From: Clostridia bacterium
Lineage (GTDB): Bacteria > Bacillota > Clostridia > Christensenellales > CAG-138
Reading direction: 5' to 3'
Length of the DNA stretch: 34,599 nt
Assembly (NCBI GenBank): GCA_030533005.1
Contig: JAUNJX010000023.1
Span: forward strand, 1 to 34,599
The notes under the pieces are model-generated. The model did not search any database and had not been told where the DNA came from. It worked only from the letters and a program-made list of their open reading frames with translations. Below are positions 1-6,962 of the stretch, piece after piece. Numbering within the stretch: the first letter of the stretch is position 1; each line of letters opens with the position of its first letter. Both the position numbers and the translations under genes were made by a program.

Positions 1-76
1 ATATGTCGCCCCGCATGGAACGCATTTCCGTTTGCATCAGGGCAAGGATATCGAGTATTTGATCCTCTTTGTTCAT
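1..76 (-). CDS. Start of a small protein of unknown function (partial)
   Basis: Reading leftward from an ATG at 74-76 gives about 25 residues beginning MNKEDQILDILALMQTEM before the window ends. A purine-rich GAGGGAG ribosome binding site lies 6-8 bases upstream, and a SigA-like promoter precedes it (109-137). The visible part is a charged, leucine/methionine-spaced amphipathic helix, as in short coiled-coil proteins common in Clostridia. The rest lies outside the window, so no function can be given. It is transcribed divergently from flagellin. Confidence 0.6.
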   Translation of the reverse strand, partial: MNKEDQILDILALMQTEMRSMRGDI

Positions 77-108
77 GTGCGCGCTCCCTCTGTACGGTGA
101 TGGTTATG

Positions 109-137
109 AGTATAAACGAAATGCGGGAAAAAGGCAA
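109..137 (-). promoter_or_regulatory. SigA-type promoter for the divergent small gene
   Basis: On the minus strand, -35 TTGCCT (132-137) and -10 TATACT (109-114) are separated by exactly 17 bases. The predicted start of transcription is about 25 bases upstream of the ATG at 76. This is sequence match only. Confidence 0.5.
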
Positions 138-232
138 TTGGTTTCGCGGCTAGCGGGCAGTAAAGCTGACAGGGGGCTGCGGGCTTAATTGCGACATTCC
201 AAATCTTTTTTGAAATTTTTCCGAATGAACCC

Positions 233-259
233 TTAATTTTCTTTCCGGAATGACGTTAA
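233..259 (+). promoter_or_regulatory. SigD (sigma-28)-type promoter of flagellin
   Basis: TTAATTTT (233-240), 11 bases, then GACGTTAA (252-259) matches the sigma-28 consensus TAAAGTTT-N11-GCCGATAA at 6 of 8 positions in each half with correct spacing. Its -10 differs by one base from the GACGATAA box in front of flgF (13680-13687), so the two promoters look like one family. Transcription should begin near 266, leaving a leader of about 95 bases. The gene for the matching sigma factor (fliA) is in this window. Confidence 0.6.
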
Positions 260-275
260 TAAGTGCGAAGGGTAA

Positions 276-300
276 TTTTCCCCGTGGCGCCGCGGGGAAG
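276..300 (+). promoter_or_regulatory. Hairpin near the 5' end of the flagellin mRNA
   Basis: An inverted repeat TTCCCCG (278-284) and CGGGGAA (293-299) extends inward through a U-G and two G-C pairs to form a long GC-rich stem. It lies just downstream of the predicted SigD start site. There is no T-run after it, so it is not a terminator. A 5' stem of this kind could stabilise an abundant mRNA; that role is inferred. Confidence 0.4.
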
Positions 301-313
301 AAAACCGCACAGG

Positions 314-353
314 CAGGGCCGGACGCTCTGTACTAAAAAATATATCTGGAGGA
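314..353 (+). promoter_or_regulatory. Candidate CsrA-binding leader of flagellin mRNA (two GGA sites)
   Basis: CAGGGC (314-319) pairs with GCTCTG (325-330), with one G-U pair, leaving the pentaloop CGGAC. This presents GGA in a hairpin loop, the classical CsrA recognition form. A second site, GGAGGA at 348-353, is the ribosome binding site of hag itself. An upstream hairpin site plus a site on the Shine-Dalgarno sequence is the arrangement known for the B. subtilis hag leader, where CsrA blocks translation and FliW relieves it. csrA and fliW are both present at 6121-6839. Confidence 0.55.
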
Positions 354-360
354 TATTATC

Positions 361-1614
361 ATGAGGATTCAGAACAACATCACCGCGATGAATACCCATC
401 GCATGTACACCGCCAACAACAACGCTATTTCCAAGTCCGCTGAAAAGCTTTCTTCCGGCTACCGCATCAACCGCGCTGGCGACGACGCCGCAGGTTTGGC
501 GATTTCCGAAAAGATGCGCTCTCAGATTCGCGGGCTTAATATGGCGTCCAAGAACTCCCAGGATGCCAACTCCCTGATCCAGACCGCTGAAGGCGCACTG
601 CAGGAAGTCCATTCCATGCTGCAGCGCATGGGCGAGCTGGCCAACCAGAGCGCCACCGGCACCAACGAGAACTTCGACCGCACGCAGATCAGCGCCGAGT
701 TCGATCAGCTCAAGGAAGAAATCAACGACATCAGCGAGCAGACCAACTTCAATAACATGAAGCTGTTGGACGGCTCTCTTGCAAGCGGCAATTCCGGCGC
801 CAAGTATTCCGCCGGCGATATGAAGGTCAACGGCCTTATTGCCACCAACTTCACGATCACCGGGCAGACCGGTCTTTCTGATCAGATCGGCACATATTCC
901 TTTGCTACCGTATCTGCCGCTGAGGCGAGCACGATCGGCGCAACGGAAGCGAATGCCATCAAGGTCTCCTTCACGGATTCCAAGACCGGCAATGTGACCA
1001 ACACCATCGTTGATCTGTCCAAGGCCGCGCCTGACGTAGCTGCAAACACAGCCTTCAAGCTTGATTTGTCCGCATCCGGCATGGGCACCTTCGATATCAC
1101 CTCCAACGCGGACGGTGACGACGTCGCCGCTCTGAAAACCGAGCTTTTGGCCGCCGGTACCGCCGGCGTCGGCGCTTTGGTAACAGAGGCGAAGGATCCC
1201 GCTGTGGACGCTGCTGGCACGGGTGGTCTGAAGATTCAGGTCGGCGCAAACGAGAACGAGCAACTCACCATCAGCGTAGAAAAGATGAACGTTGACGGCT
1301 TGAATCTGACCGACGCCAAGATCGACACGCAGGACAACGCCGGCAAGGCTATCACCTCTACGCAGAAAGCTATCAACATGGTTTCCGAGCAGCGTGCCAC
1401 CCTGGGCGCTATGCAGAACCGTTTGGAGCACAAGATCAGCAATCTGGACAACACCTCCGAGAATTTGAGCGCTTCCGAAGCCCGTATCCGCGACGTGGAT
1501 ATCGCCAAGGAAATGACCAACTTCACCAAGAACCAGATCCTGTCTCAGGCCGCTACGGCAATGCTGGCTCAGGCCAACAGCATGCCGCAGAACGTCCTGT
1601 CCCTGCTCCAGTAA
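361..1614 (+). CDS. hag: Flagellin
   Basis: The product is the filament subunit, exported through the flagellar type III system and assembled outside the cell. It has 417 residues. The N-terminal D0/D1 region (about 1-140) has the typical flagellin signature, including SSGYRINRAGDDAAGLAIS near residues 31-50, and the C-terminal D1/D0 region (about 325-417) ends in the usual VLSLLQ. The middle, about 180 residues, is variable, rich in Ala, Thr and Gly, and small, so the surface domain is modest. The start is set by GGAGGA at 348-353. The gene is monocistronic between a SigD-type promoter and a terminator at 1671-1701, and is probably under translational control by CsrA/FliW. Neighbouring glycosyltransferase genes suggest the surface Ser/Thr residues may be glycosylated (inference). 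Confidence 0.97.
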   Translation: MRIQNNITAMNTHRMYTANNNAISKSAEKLSSGYRINRAGDDAAGLAISEKMRSQIRGLNMASKNSQDANSLIQTAEGALQEVHSMLQRMGELANQSATGTNENFDRTQISAEFDQLKEEINDISEQTNFNNMKLLDGSLASGNSGAKYSAGDMKVNGLIATNFTITGQTGLSDQIGTYSFATVSAAEASTIGATEANAIKVSFTDSKTGNVTNTIVDLSKAAPDVAANTAFKLDLSASGMGTFDITSNADGDDVAALKTELLAAGTAGVGALVTEAKDPAVDAAGTGGLKIQVGANENEQLTISVEKMNVDGLNLTDAKIDTQDNAGKAITSTQKAINMVSEQRATLGAMQNRLEHKISNLDNTSENLSASEARIRDVDIAKEMTNFTKNQILSQAATAMLAQANSMPQNVLSLLQ

Positions 1615-1670
1615 TTCTAAGCTTCGCAAGAATTGTTGTTACAGGTGTACAAACAGTAATTCTCATAAAG

Positions 1671-1701
1671 GAGGCTCGTCCGAAAGGACGGGTCTCTTTT
1701 T
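1671..1701 (+). terminator. Rho-independent terminator of flagellin
   Basis: GAGGCTCGTCC (1671-1681), a GAAA tetraloop and GGACGGGTCTC (1686-1696) form an 11-bp stem with two G-U pairs, followed by TTTTT. It lies 57 bases after the hag stop codon. Confidence 0.9.
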
Positions 1702-1726
1702 CAATCGAGCTCCCCTTTGCAGGCCG

Positions 1727-1755
1727 ATGACTTTTTCGCCATTATGCGCTATACT
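1727..1755 (+). promoter_or_regulatory. SigA-like promoter of the glycosyltransferase gene
   Basis: ATGACT (1727-1732) and TATACT (1750-1755) are spaced by 17 bases. The -10 is a good match and the -35 matches 4 of 6. It sits between the flagellin terminator and the start codon at 1791, which fits separate transcription of the glycosyltransferase. Confidence 0.45.
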
Positions 1756-1790
1756 ATTAAAGAAACAAATCCCTTCGGAGGTCTGTAGAG

Positions 1791-3194
1791 ATGGCAAAAT
1801 CAAAATATAAGCCCAAGCCCACATGGAACGTGCCCGCCAATCAAAAGACGGATGCTGCTGCGCCAAGCGTGAAGCCGCTTCGCATCTCGCAGTGCATGAT
1901 CGTAAAGGACGAGGAAAAGAATATCGAGCGCGCCCTAAGCTGGGGCAAAGATATCATGTGCGAGCAGATCGTGGTGGATACCGGCTCTACCGACCGCACC
2001 GTGGAGATCGCGGAGCGCATGGGCGCAAAGGTGTATCATTTTGCGTGGATCAACGATTTTGCCGCCGCAAAAAACTATGCGCTCGAACAGGCCACAGGCG
2101 ACTGGATCGCTTTTTTGGATGCGGATGAATACCTAAATGAAGAAACAGCAAAAAAACTGCCGCAGTTCCTTGACGGAATCCGTGCCGCAAATCAAAAGGG
2201 GCCTGTCGTCATCATTGCAACACTCGCAAATTTGAACGATAGCGGGCAAATATTCCATCTGTGCGCGCAAGTCCGTATTTTTTCCAATCACCCGCACTTG
2301 CGTTATGCCCGCGCCATACACGAAGACCTTGTCTCCATATCGCCGGAAACCTGCCCAACCTATTTGGACGTGTCTTCCACGCTCACCATTTTTCACACCG
2401 GCTACGCATTAAACGTGAGGAAAGAAAAAAACAAGGAGCTTCGCAACATTACGGCGTTGCGCGGCGAGCTTGCGAAGCATCCGGACGATCTGCTATGCAA
2501 GGGGTATTTAGCCGAATCTCTGGACGCCTCCGGCGAAAATCCCGCCGAAGCCGAAGATCTGTTCCGCGAAATGATCAGCATCCCGCTTTCAGAAAACGAT
2601 GATTTGCGCATGCGGACGCTGCAAAGCAATGCGTTCCGCCATCTCATGGAGAAATATATCCAAAGGGAGCAGCCGGTAGAAGACTTTCGACGTCTCTATA
2701 CCAAAGCAACGTCCCGCTATCCTTCCATTCCCGACTATGATTATTACATGGGCGTGCGCTGCTTTATGGAAAACGACTATACGCAGGCATTACCTTTTTT
2801 CCTTCAATCGGAAGAAAAAGGCAACTGTTTTATCAGCAACGGTTATCAAAGCCAGATGAGCGAATTGCTTCCTCACCTTTATCAGCATATCTCGATTTGT
2901 TTTGAAAAAAATAACGATCTGCCAAGCGCGATCCGCTACGCGGTGCTGGTGCTGAAAAAAGAGCCCTACGATCAGCAATGGCTCACCTCTTTCCTCAACG
3001 TGTTGACCCGTGAGGATTTCCACGGCACGGCACAAGCCACGATGAACCTGCTGGGGCAGCTTTATGACTTTTCCAAGCTCAAGGATAAGCTGATCCTGCT
3101 CAAATGCGCCAAGGCGATCGGCAATGAGCCGCTGTATGCGTTGATCTATGGCAAATTTACCCCGGAAGAAAAGACGTGGTTTGAAAGCAAGTAA
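1791..3194 (+). CDS. GT2 family glycosyltransferase with C-terminal helical repeat region
   Basis: A 467-residue protein. Residues about 30-200 form a GT-A fold glycosyltransferase of family 2: a CMIVKDEE strand near 35-42, DTGSTDRT (63-70) and the metal/sugar-nucleotide motif DADEY (110-114) are all present. The later part is helical with TPR-like spacing, a frequent companion of this GT2 subgroup, and has no membrane segment. The start follows a GGAGG site about 10 bases upstream. It directly follows flagellin, and together with the pyruvyl transferase gene on the other strand it suggests flagellin or surface glycan modification. The substrate cannot be read from sequence. Its stop lies only 12 bases from the stop of the convergent gene at 3207, with no clear terminator between them. 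Confidence 0.85.
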   Translation: MAKSKYKPKPTWNVPANQKTDAAAPSVKPLRISQCMIVKDEEKNIERALSWGKDIMCEQIVVDTGSTDRTVEIAERMGAKVYHFAWINDFAAAKNYALEQATGDWIAFLDADEYLNEETAKKLPQFLDGIRAANQKGPVVIIATLANLNDSGQIFHLCAQVRIFSNHPHLRYARAIHEDLVSISPETCPTYLDVSSTLTIFHTGYALNVRKEKNKELRNITALRGELAKHPDDLLCKGYLAESLDASGENPAEAEDLFREMISIPLSENDDLRMRTLQSNAFRHLMEKYIQREQPVEDFRRLYTKATSRYPSIPDYDYYMGVRCFMENDYTQALPFFLQSEEKGNCFISNGYQSQMSELLPHLYQHISICFEKNNDLPSAIRYAVLVLKKEPYDQQWLTSFLNVLTREDFHGTAQATMNLLGQLYDFSKLKDKLILLKCAKAIGNEPLYALIYGKFTPEEKTWFESK

Positions 3195-3206
3195 TATTGG
3201 CTGCCG

Positions 3207-3983
3207 CTATTGCGTGCAATAGGCTTTGAGCAGTTCGCCGATGCTCGTGACCGCCTCATCCGTCAGCGCGATCATGGAAAACATCTCGCCCAGCTCGCCG
3301 CTTTCCCGTTTTTGTATGGTGTATTGCAGCGCTTCGCGCACGGTGTCGTTTAGCTCCATGGCGCGCCGCAGCTTATCGCAAAGCGCGTTCAGGTTTTGAT
3401 CCAGCGCCTTTTCGGCATTTTCCTCCACCCCGCCCCCATAATAGCATATGGCAAGCTTGCCGTCGCTGCGCCGCACCTGCCGCAGCGCGACGCGCCTTTG
3501 GGCGTCCCGTTCCCGAAGCTGCGCAGGTATATGCACCAGCGCGTCCAACGTCGCAACGGCGTAGGTTTCCATGCCGTCGTTCAATAAATTGATGGAATCC
3601 GCCGTGTTATCCGCAAACGCCGCATAGCCCGTGAGCGAAAGCAGCAAAAGCGCCAGATACGTCTTTTGGGAAAGCTCGTCATCCAGCATAGGATACGCCG
3701 CAAGCATGTCCACCGCATGCTTTTTTAAATATACAATGACGGTATAGCGGGATGCGTCGTGCACATCGGCGGGCAGCTCCGCAAGCTGCATCATCGCGTC
3801 GCCTACGGCTTCTTCCACATTGATCTCAAAAAGCTGCGTTTGGCTTTGCTGGCGGTTTGGCTGCCGCAGCGCCGCTGCATAACAGGCGATCTCCGCCACA
3901 TTATGCGTGAACAGAAGGTCGCAAAGCGTTTGAATATCAAAATAGTAGTCGGCAGTTTTATTTAGAAAGCGTTCTCTGTACAT
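3207..3983 (-). CDS. Protein of unknown function, coupled to the pyruvyl transferase gene
   Basis: A 258-residue soluble protein, mainly alpha-helical as judged by its Leu/Ala-rich amphipathic stretches, with no signal peptide, no long membrane segment and no catalytic motif that I recognise. Its start overlaps the end of the upstream gene by 22 bases, so translation is probably coupled, with AAAGG six bases before the ATG. The overlap implies work in the same pathway as the pyruvyl transferase/FrhB protein. I do not recognise the family and assign no function. Confidence 0.75.
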   Translation of the reverse strand: MYRERFLNKTADYYFDIQTLCDLLFTHNVAEIACYAAALRQPNRQQSQTQLFEINVEEAVGDAMMQLAELPADVHDASRYTVIVYLKKHAVDMLAAYPMLDDELSQKTYLALLLLSLTGYAAFADNTADSINLLNDGMETYAVATLDALVHIPAQLRERDAQRRVALRQVRRSDGKLAICYYGGGVEENAEKALDQNLNALCDKLRRAMELNDTVREALQYTIQKRESGELGEMFSMIALTDEAVTSIGELLKAYCTQ

Positions 3984-6061
3984 AGGCGGCCTTTCTCCAA
4001 TTCACAAGCAAGATTCATGCGCTGTGCGCCCACGGGCGCGCAGCTCGTCGCAAGCGGGTTCGCTTTGAGCGCCGCTTGCAGCTCTGTTTCTCTGCAATCC
4101 ATACGGTCACGCAGCGCTTGCAGCAGCTTCAAGCCCTTTTCGCTGTGTACAAGCACAAGCGAGGTGCCCTTGTTATCATCCAATTCCGGCATGACGCCTT
4201 CTACACCCCAAAAGTCCGCCATCGTCAGATCCGCCATGCGGTCTGTCGTTTTATAATGGCAGGCGAAGCAGGAACGCCGCAATGTATCATTGGCCATAAA
4301 GGCGTAGATATACGGATCGTCCATCGCGGTGCTGCAATATACGCTGCCGTTCTCGAATTCGTATTTCACATTGTACCCATGCCATCCGTTTTCCTTGCAG
4401 CGCAGGTTCACGCTTGTTAGCCTTGCGCCCGCCGCCGCTTCACGGTAGGCCAAATATTGCTTCCATGCCAGCGGGGAGGGCGTACCATAGCACACCACGT
4501 CCACGCAGGTCAAGTTTCCATACGCTTTGCCCAAGTATTGCAGCAAGCCCGCGATCTGGCAGGCTGTGCCGGAAAAGAGCACTTCGCGCCCCGTTTCCAG
4601 AAACGCCTTGGCGTCACGATACGCCGTGCCGATCCGGCTTTGGGTATATTTGGAGCCGCGGAAGCGCCAAAGCGCCTCTGCGCTTTCCGCATAGGCGTGC
4701 TTCACGCTGAAATCCTCGTCATAAATCGCGCCGAACACCACGCCGCCGTTCGCCACCGTGTTTTGTGATAGCAGCGAGAACACGCCGCCGGAGGAGCTTG
4801 CAAGGCGCGTCGCTTCATCCTTGTTGCGGCAGGCAAACGCGCGCGTTTTTTCCTTGGGCAGCGCCCTTTGGTACAGCGACGGGCAGGCTTCGCGGCAAAG
4901 GTCGCAGTGTATACAGCTTTCTTCATCGATATGGGGATACAAAAAGCCTTCGGCATCCGCCTGCATGGTGATGCAGCCGTTGGGACAGGCGTTAAAGCAG
5001 GCAGTGCAGCCCGTACACTGCGCCTTCTCCACAATGGCGCCCGGCTGCAGCCCCGCATCCTCCAAGCCCAGCGCTTCCCGAAGATATGCAATCGCGCGCG
5101 ACCTTTCCGTGCGCAGCGTTTCATCCGCCTTTGTGAAATCGACGTCATAAACCTTCTCCTCACGGAACTGCGAAAAGCGCCGATCCATAAGCCCGTAGGT
5201 TTCAAGCAGGCTGTCGATGCGCGTCGATACGCGCTCATTGTGGGAGGTAAACACCACAAAGGGCTTGTGGAACAATATGGAAAAGGCGCAGTTATGGAAG
5301 GAATCCGTACAGACCAAAGCCGCGTCGTTCACATAATCCAAATATTCGGCAGGGCCGATCTCGTTTTTCATCGCAAGCGCGTTAAGATCGACGATCGCAA
5401 GACCCAGCTTCGCCGCAAGCGCTTGGATATATTTGATGTCGCCCTCTGCCCCCTGTATAACATAATTGACGGCCATATAAGGTTTCTTTGGCTTTCCCGC
5501 ATGCGGTCTGGCAATGGAAAGCCACTTTTCCTTATCCAAAAGCAGGGACGGATCGGGCAGCACCGGCGCATCCAGCGCACAAAGGTTTTGCACGATCGCC
5601 GCACCGCTTTTTTCGCGTAATGAAATGCGGTTCATCCCAAGCAAACCTATGCTGTATTTCGCGCGAAGCTCCGCCGGTATCTCCGGCATGCCAAAGCTGG
5701 CAGCATAGGCCACGCGTTTGCCCTTGGGCGCAAACTGCAAAAAAAACAGGGGCAGCACACTGGTCACGGATGTGAAATGCGGCGCCCATACCTGATCGCT
5801 GCCCACGACGAAATAATCGTATTTCGCGTTGAACTTTGCCCAATTTTCATTATTCGTTATATCGTACTTGATTTCTTGTATGTGCTTTTCGCTGAAAGTC
5901 TGAAATTTGCGAATAGGCTGATACGCAGCATAGCGCTGATCGAACAGGCAATCCGCATCCAAGCCCAACGCCTTGATGGTCTCGCGCAAAGCATAGTTTT
6001 GCAGGCGGTTCCCAAAGTTGTTATAGCAATCCAGCGTAATGATCGCAACGCGTTTCTTCAT
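3962..6061 (-). CDS. Polysaccharide pyruvyl transferase fused to ferredoxin and FrhB-type domain
   Basis: A 699-residue two-part protein. Residues about 1-330 are a polysaccharide pyruvyl transferase (WcaK/PssM-like): an N-terminal Rossmann strand, GSDQVW near 87-92, and the family motif CTDSFHNCAFSI at about 251-262. Residues about 345-395 hold two [4Fe-4S] ferredoxin motifs (C349, C352, C355, C359; C383, C386, C389, C393). The remainder is the coenzyme F420 hydrogenase/dehydrogenase beta-subunit (FrhB) fold, with SSGGVFS at about 423-429 and a further Cys pair in CFACHY. The family transfers pyruvate from PEP to sugars as ketals. The FrhB partner is a flavin/iron-sulfur oxidoreductase often found near such transferases, of unclear substrate. 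GAGGG precedes the ATG. It is separated from csrA by a terminator. Confidence 0.9.
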   Translation of the reverse strand: MKKRVAIITLDCYNNFGNRLQNYALRETIKALGLDADCLFDQRYAAYQPIRKFQTFSEKHIQEIKYDITNNENWAKFNAKYDYFVVGSDQVWAPHFTSVTSVLPLFFLQFAPKGKRVAYAASFGMPEIPAELRAKYSIGLLGMNRISLREKSGAAIVQNLCALDAPVLPDPSLLLDKEKWLSIARPHAGKPKKPYMAVNYVIQGAEGDIKYIQALAAKLGLAIVDLNALAMKNEIGPAEYLDYVNDAALVCTDSFHNCAFSILFHKPFVVFTSHNERVSTRIDSLLETYGLMDRRFSQFREEKVYDVDFTKADETLRTERSRAIAYLREALGLEDAGLQPGAIVEKAQCTGCTACFNACPNGCITMQADAEGFLYPHIDEESCIHCDLCREACPSLYQRALPKEKTRAFACRNKDEATRLASSSGGVFSLLSQNTVANGGVVFGAIYDEDFSVKHAYAESAEALWRFRGSKYTQSRIGTAYRDAKAFLETGREVLFSGTACQIAGLLQYLGKAYGNLTCVDVVCYGTPSPLAWKQYLAYREAAAGARLTSVNLRCKENGWHGYNVKYEFENGSVYCSTAMDDPYIYAFMANDTLRRSCFACHYKTTDRMADLTMADFWGVEGVMPELDDNKGTSLVLVHSEKGLKLLQALRDRMDCRETELQAALKANPLATSCAPVGAQRMNLACELEKGRLCTENAF

Positions 6062-6098
6062 GGTTTTCCCTCACTGTGCTTAATCAGGCAGGTAAAGT

Positions 6099-6121
6099 AA
6101 AAAACGGCTTTCGCCGCTTTT
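6099..6121 (-). terminator. Rho-independent terminator after csrA
   Basis: On the minus strand AAAAGCGGC, a GAAA tetraloop and GCCGTTTTT form a 9-bp stem with one G-U pair, ending in six T. The stem begins at the last base of the csrA stop codon, so fliW-csrA ends here. Confidence 0.9.
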
Positions 6122-6360
6122 CATTTCTTTTCGTCCTCCGCGGCGGCGTTTTTCAAAAGCGCCGAAAGATTCATGCCGGAGGTGGCGGATACGCGGTTCT
6201 GCTCCCGCGTCTGGTCGAGCGTCTCGCCGCGGAGAATCTTGACCGTGCGCGGCGCATCCACGCCAAGGCGAACCTTATCGCCCGTCACGCCCAGAACCGT
6301 GACGCGGATCTCGCTGCCAAGGAGCAGGCTTTCCTCAACTTTTCGGGTCAATACAAGCAT
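6121..6360 (-). CDS. csrA: Carbon storage/translation regulator CsrA
   Basis: A small dimeric RNA-binding protein that binds GGA motifs in mRNA leaders and blocks ribosome access. It has 79 residues. The MLVLTRK start, the VRLGVDAP strand and R44 are the conserved RNA-binding features. The C-terminal 25 residues form a helix with an acidic tail, as in the Gram-positive form. The ATG overlaps the fliW stop codon by one base (TAATG) and has a GGAGGA site inside fliW, so the two are translationally coupled. Candidate targets in this window are the flagellin leader (314-353) and the flgB leader (26210-26224). Confidence 0.97.
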   Translation of the reverse strand: MLVLTRKVEESLLLGSEIRVTVLGVTGDKVRLGVDAPRTVKILRGETLDQTREQNRVSATSGMNLSALLKNAAAEDEKK

Positions 6361-6839
6361 TATTTTTGATCCTCCGTCTCTGCCTTTTCCAGCTCCTGAT
6401 AATAGGAAACGAGGCCGGCAAAGGCGGGATAGCGTATGGAATTGGGCTGATTGTACTCCATGATGATCTGGCGCGCCCTACGATTTTTGAGGTTGATAAG
6501 GATGGGCGCGGAGAGATTCACGGTCATTTGGCGGATATCCTCCGGGATCACCGTGACGCTGACCACCAGCACATCCTCCGACGCGGGATTGCCGATGCTG
6601 CCAAGCTCCGCATCGTCCACATCCAGCTCATAATCGGGCTTGATGAGGAAGGGATTGATAATGGGCAGGGATACCATGGGATCATCCACCGCCTGCAGCC
6701 ACTGGATAGGCTCCGTGTTGTTGGACAAAATGATGGCAAAGCGGTGCAGCTCCTCAAAGCCTAGCAAGCCTTCCGTAAAGGTCAGAATGCTTTCGGGATC
6801 GATTTCCGTTCTGCCAAAGCGGCCGGTTTCAATCATCAT
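6360..6839 (-). CDS. fliW: Flagellar assembly factor FliW
   Basis: A 159-residue single-domain protein that binds CsrA and relieves its repression of flagellin; free flagellin competes for FliW, giving a homeostatic loop (known from B. subtilis). The family pattern is clear: TRFG-like GRFG near the start, LTFTEGLLGFEE, a PFLIKPDYELDV stretch and INLKNRRARQII. I place the start at 6839, because GAGG lies 9 bases upstream at 6849-6852. A longer in-frame ATG at 6914 has no ribosome binding site and its extra residues would be read through a terminator hairpin. Confidence 0.95.
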   Translation of the reverse strand: MMIETGRFGRTEIDPESILTFTEGLLGFEELHRFAIILSNNTEPIQWLQAVDDPMVSLPIINPFLIKPDYELDVDDAELGSIGNPASEDVLVVSVTVIPEDIRQMTVNLSAPILINLKNRRARQIIMEYNQPNSIRYPAFAGLVSYYQELEKAETEDQK

Positions 6840-6878
6840 AGCGCAAAACCTCATCTTTATATTAGTGTAATAGAAATG

Positions 6879-6911
6879 AAAAAGGGCGCAGTTCATGTAG
6901 ATGTGCGCCCT
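6879..6911 (-). terminator. Intrinsic terminator between yviE and fliW (possible attenuator)
   Basis: On the minus strand AGGGCGCA (6904-6911) pairs with TGCGCCCT (6883-6890) around a 13-base loop and is followed by a T-run (6879-6883). It lies 34 bases after the yviE stop and 39 bases before the fliW start. It can end the flgF-yviE transcript. It also lies downstream of the best fliW promoter (6934-6962), so transcripts from there must pass it. Confidence 0.75.
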
Positions 6912-6933
6912 CATACAAACCGAACTACTATAT

Positions 6934-6962
6934 ATTGTACTACAGTCACACTTCTTTGTCTA
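6934..6962 (-). promoter_or_regulatory. SigA-type promoter for fliW-csrA, inside the end of yviE
   Basis: On the minus strand TAGACA (6957-6962) and TACAAT (6934-6939) are separated by 17 bases, each one base from consensus. The predicted start near 6927 gives an 88-base leader that contains the terminator hairpin. Match by eye only. Confidence 0.5.

Noticed and set aside
161-187. TAAA at 161-164 as an alternative flagellin SigD -35
   Set aside because: The sequence 15 bases downstream (CGGGCTTA) does not resemble the sigma-28 -10; the 233-259 match is far better.
256-1629. Long open frame antisense to flagellin (457 codons)
   Set aside because: It mirrors the flagellin codon pattern, has no ribosome binding site and no family resemblance; flagellin on the plus strand is certain.
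6840-6914. Longer fliW start at 6914
   Set aside because: No ribosome binding site, and the added codons run through the terminator hairpin; the GAGG site supports 6839.
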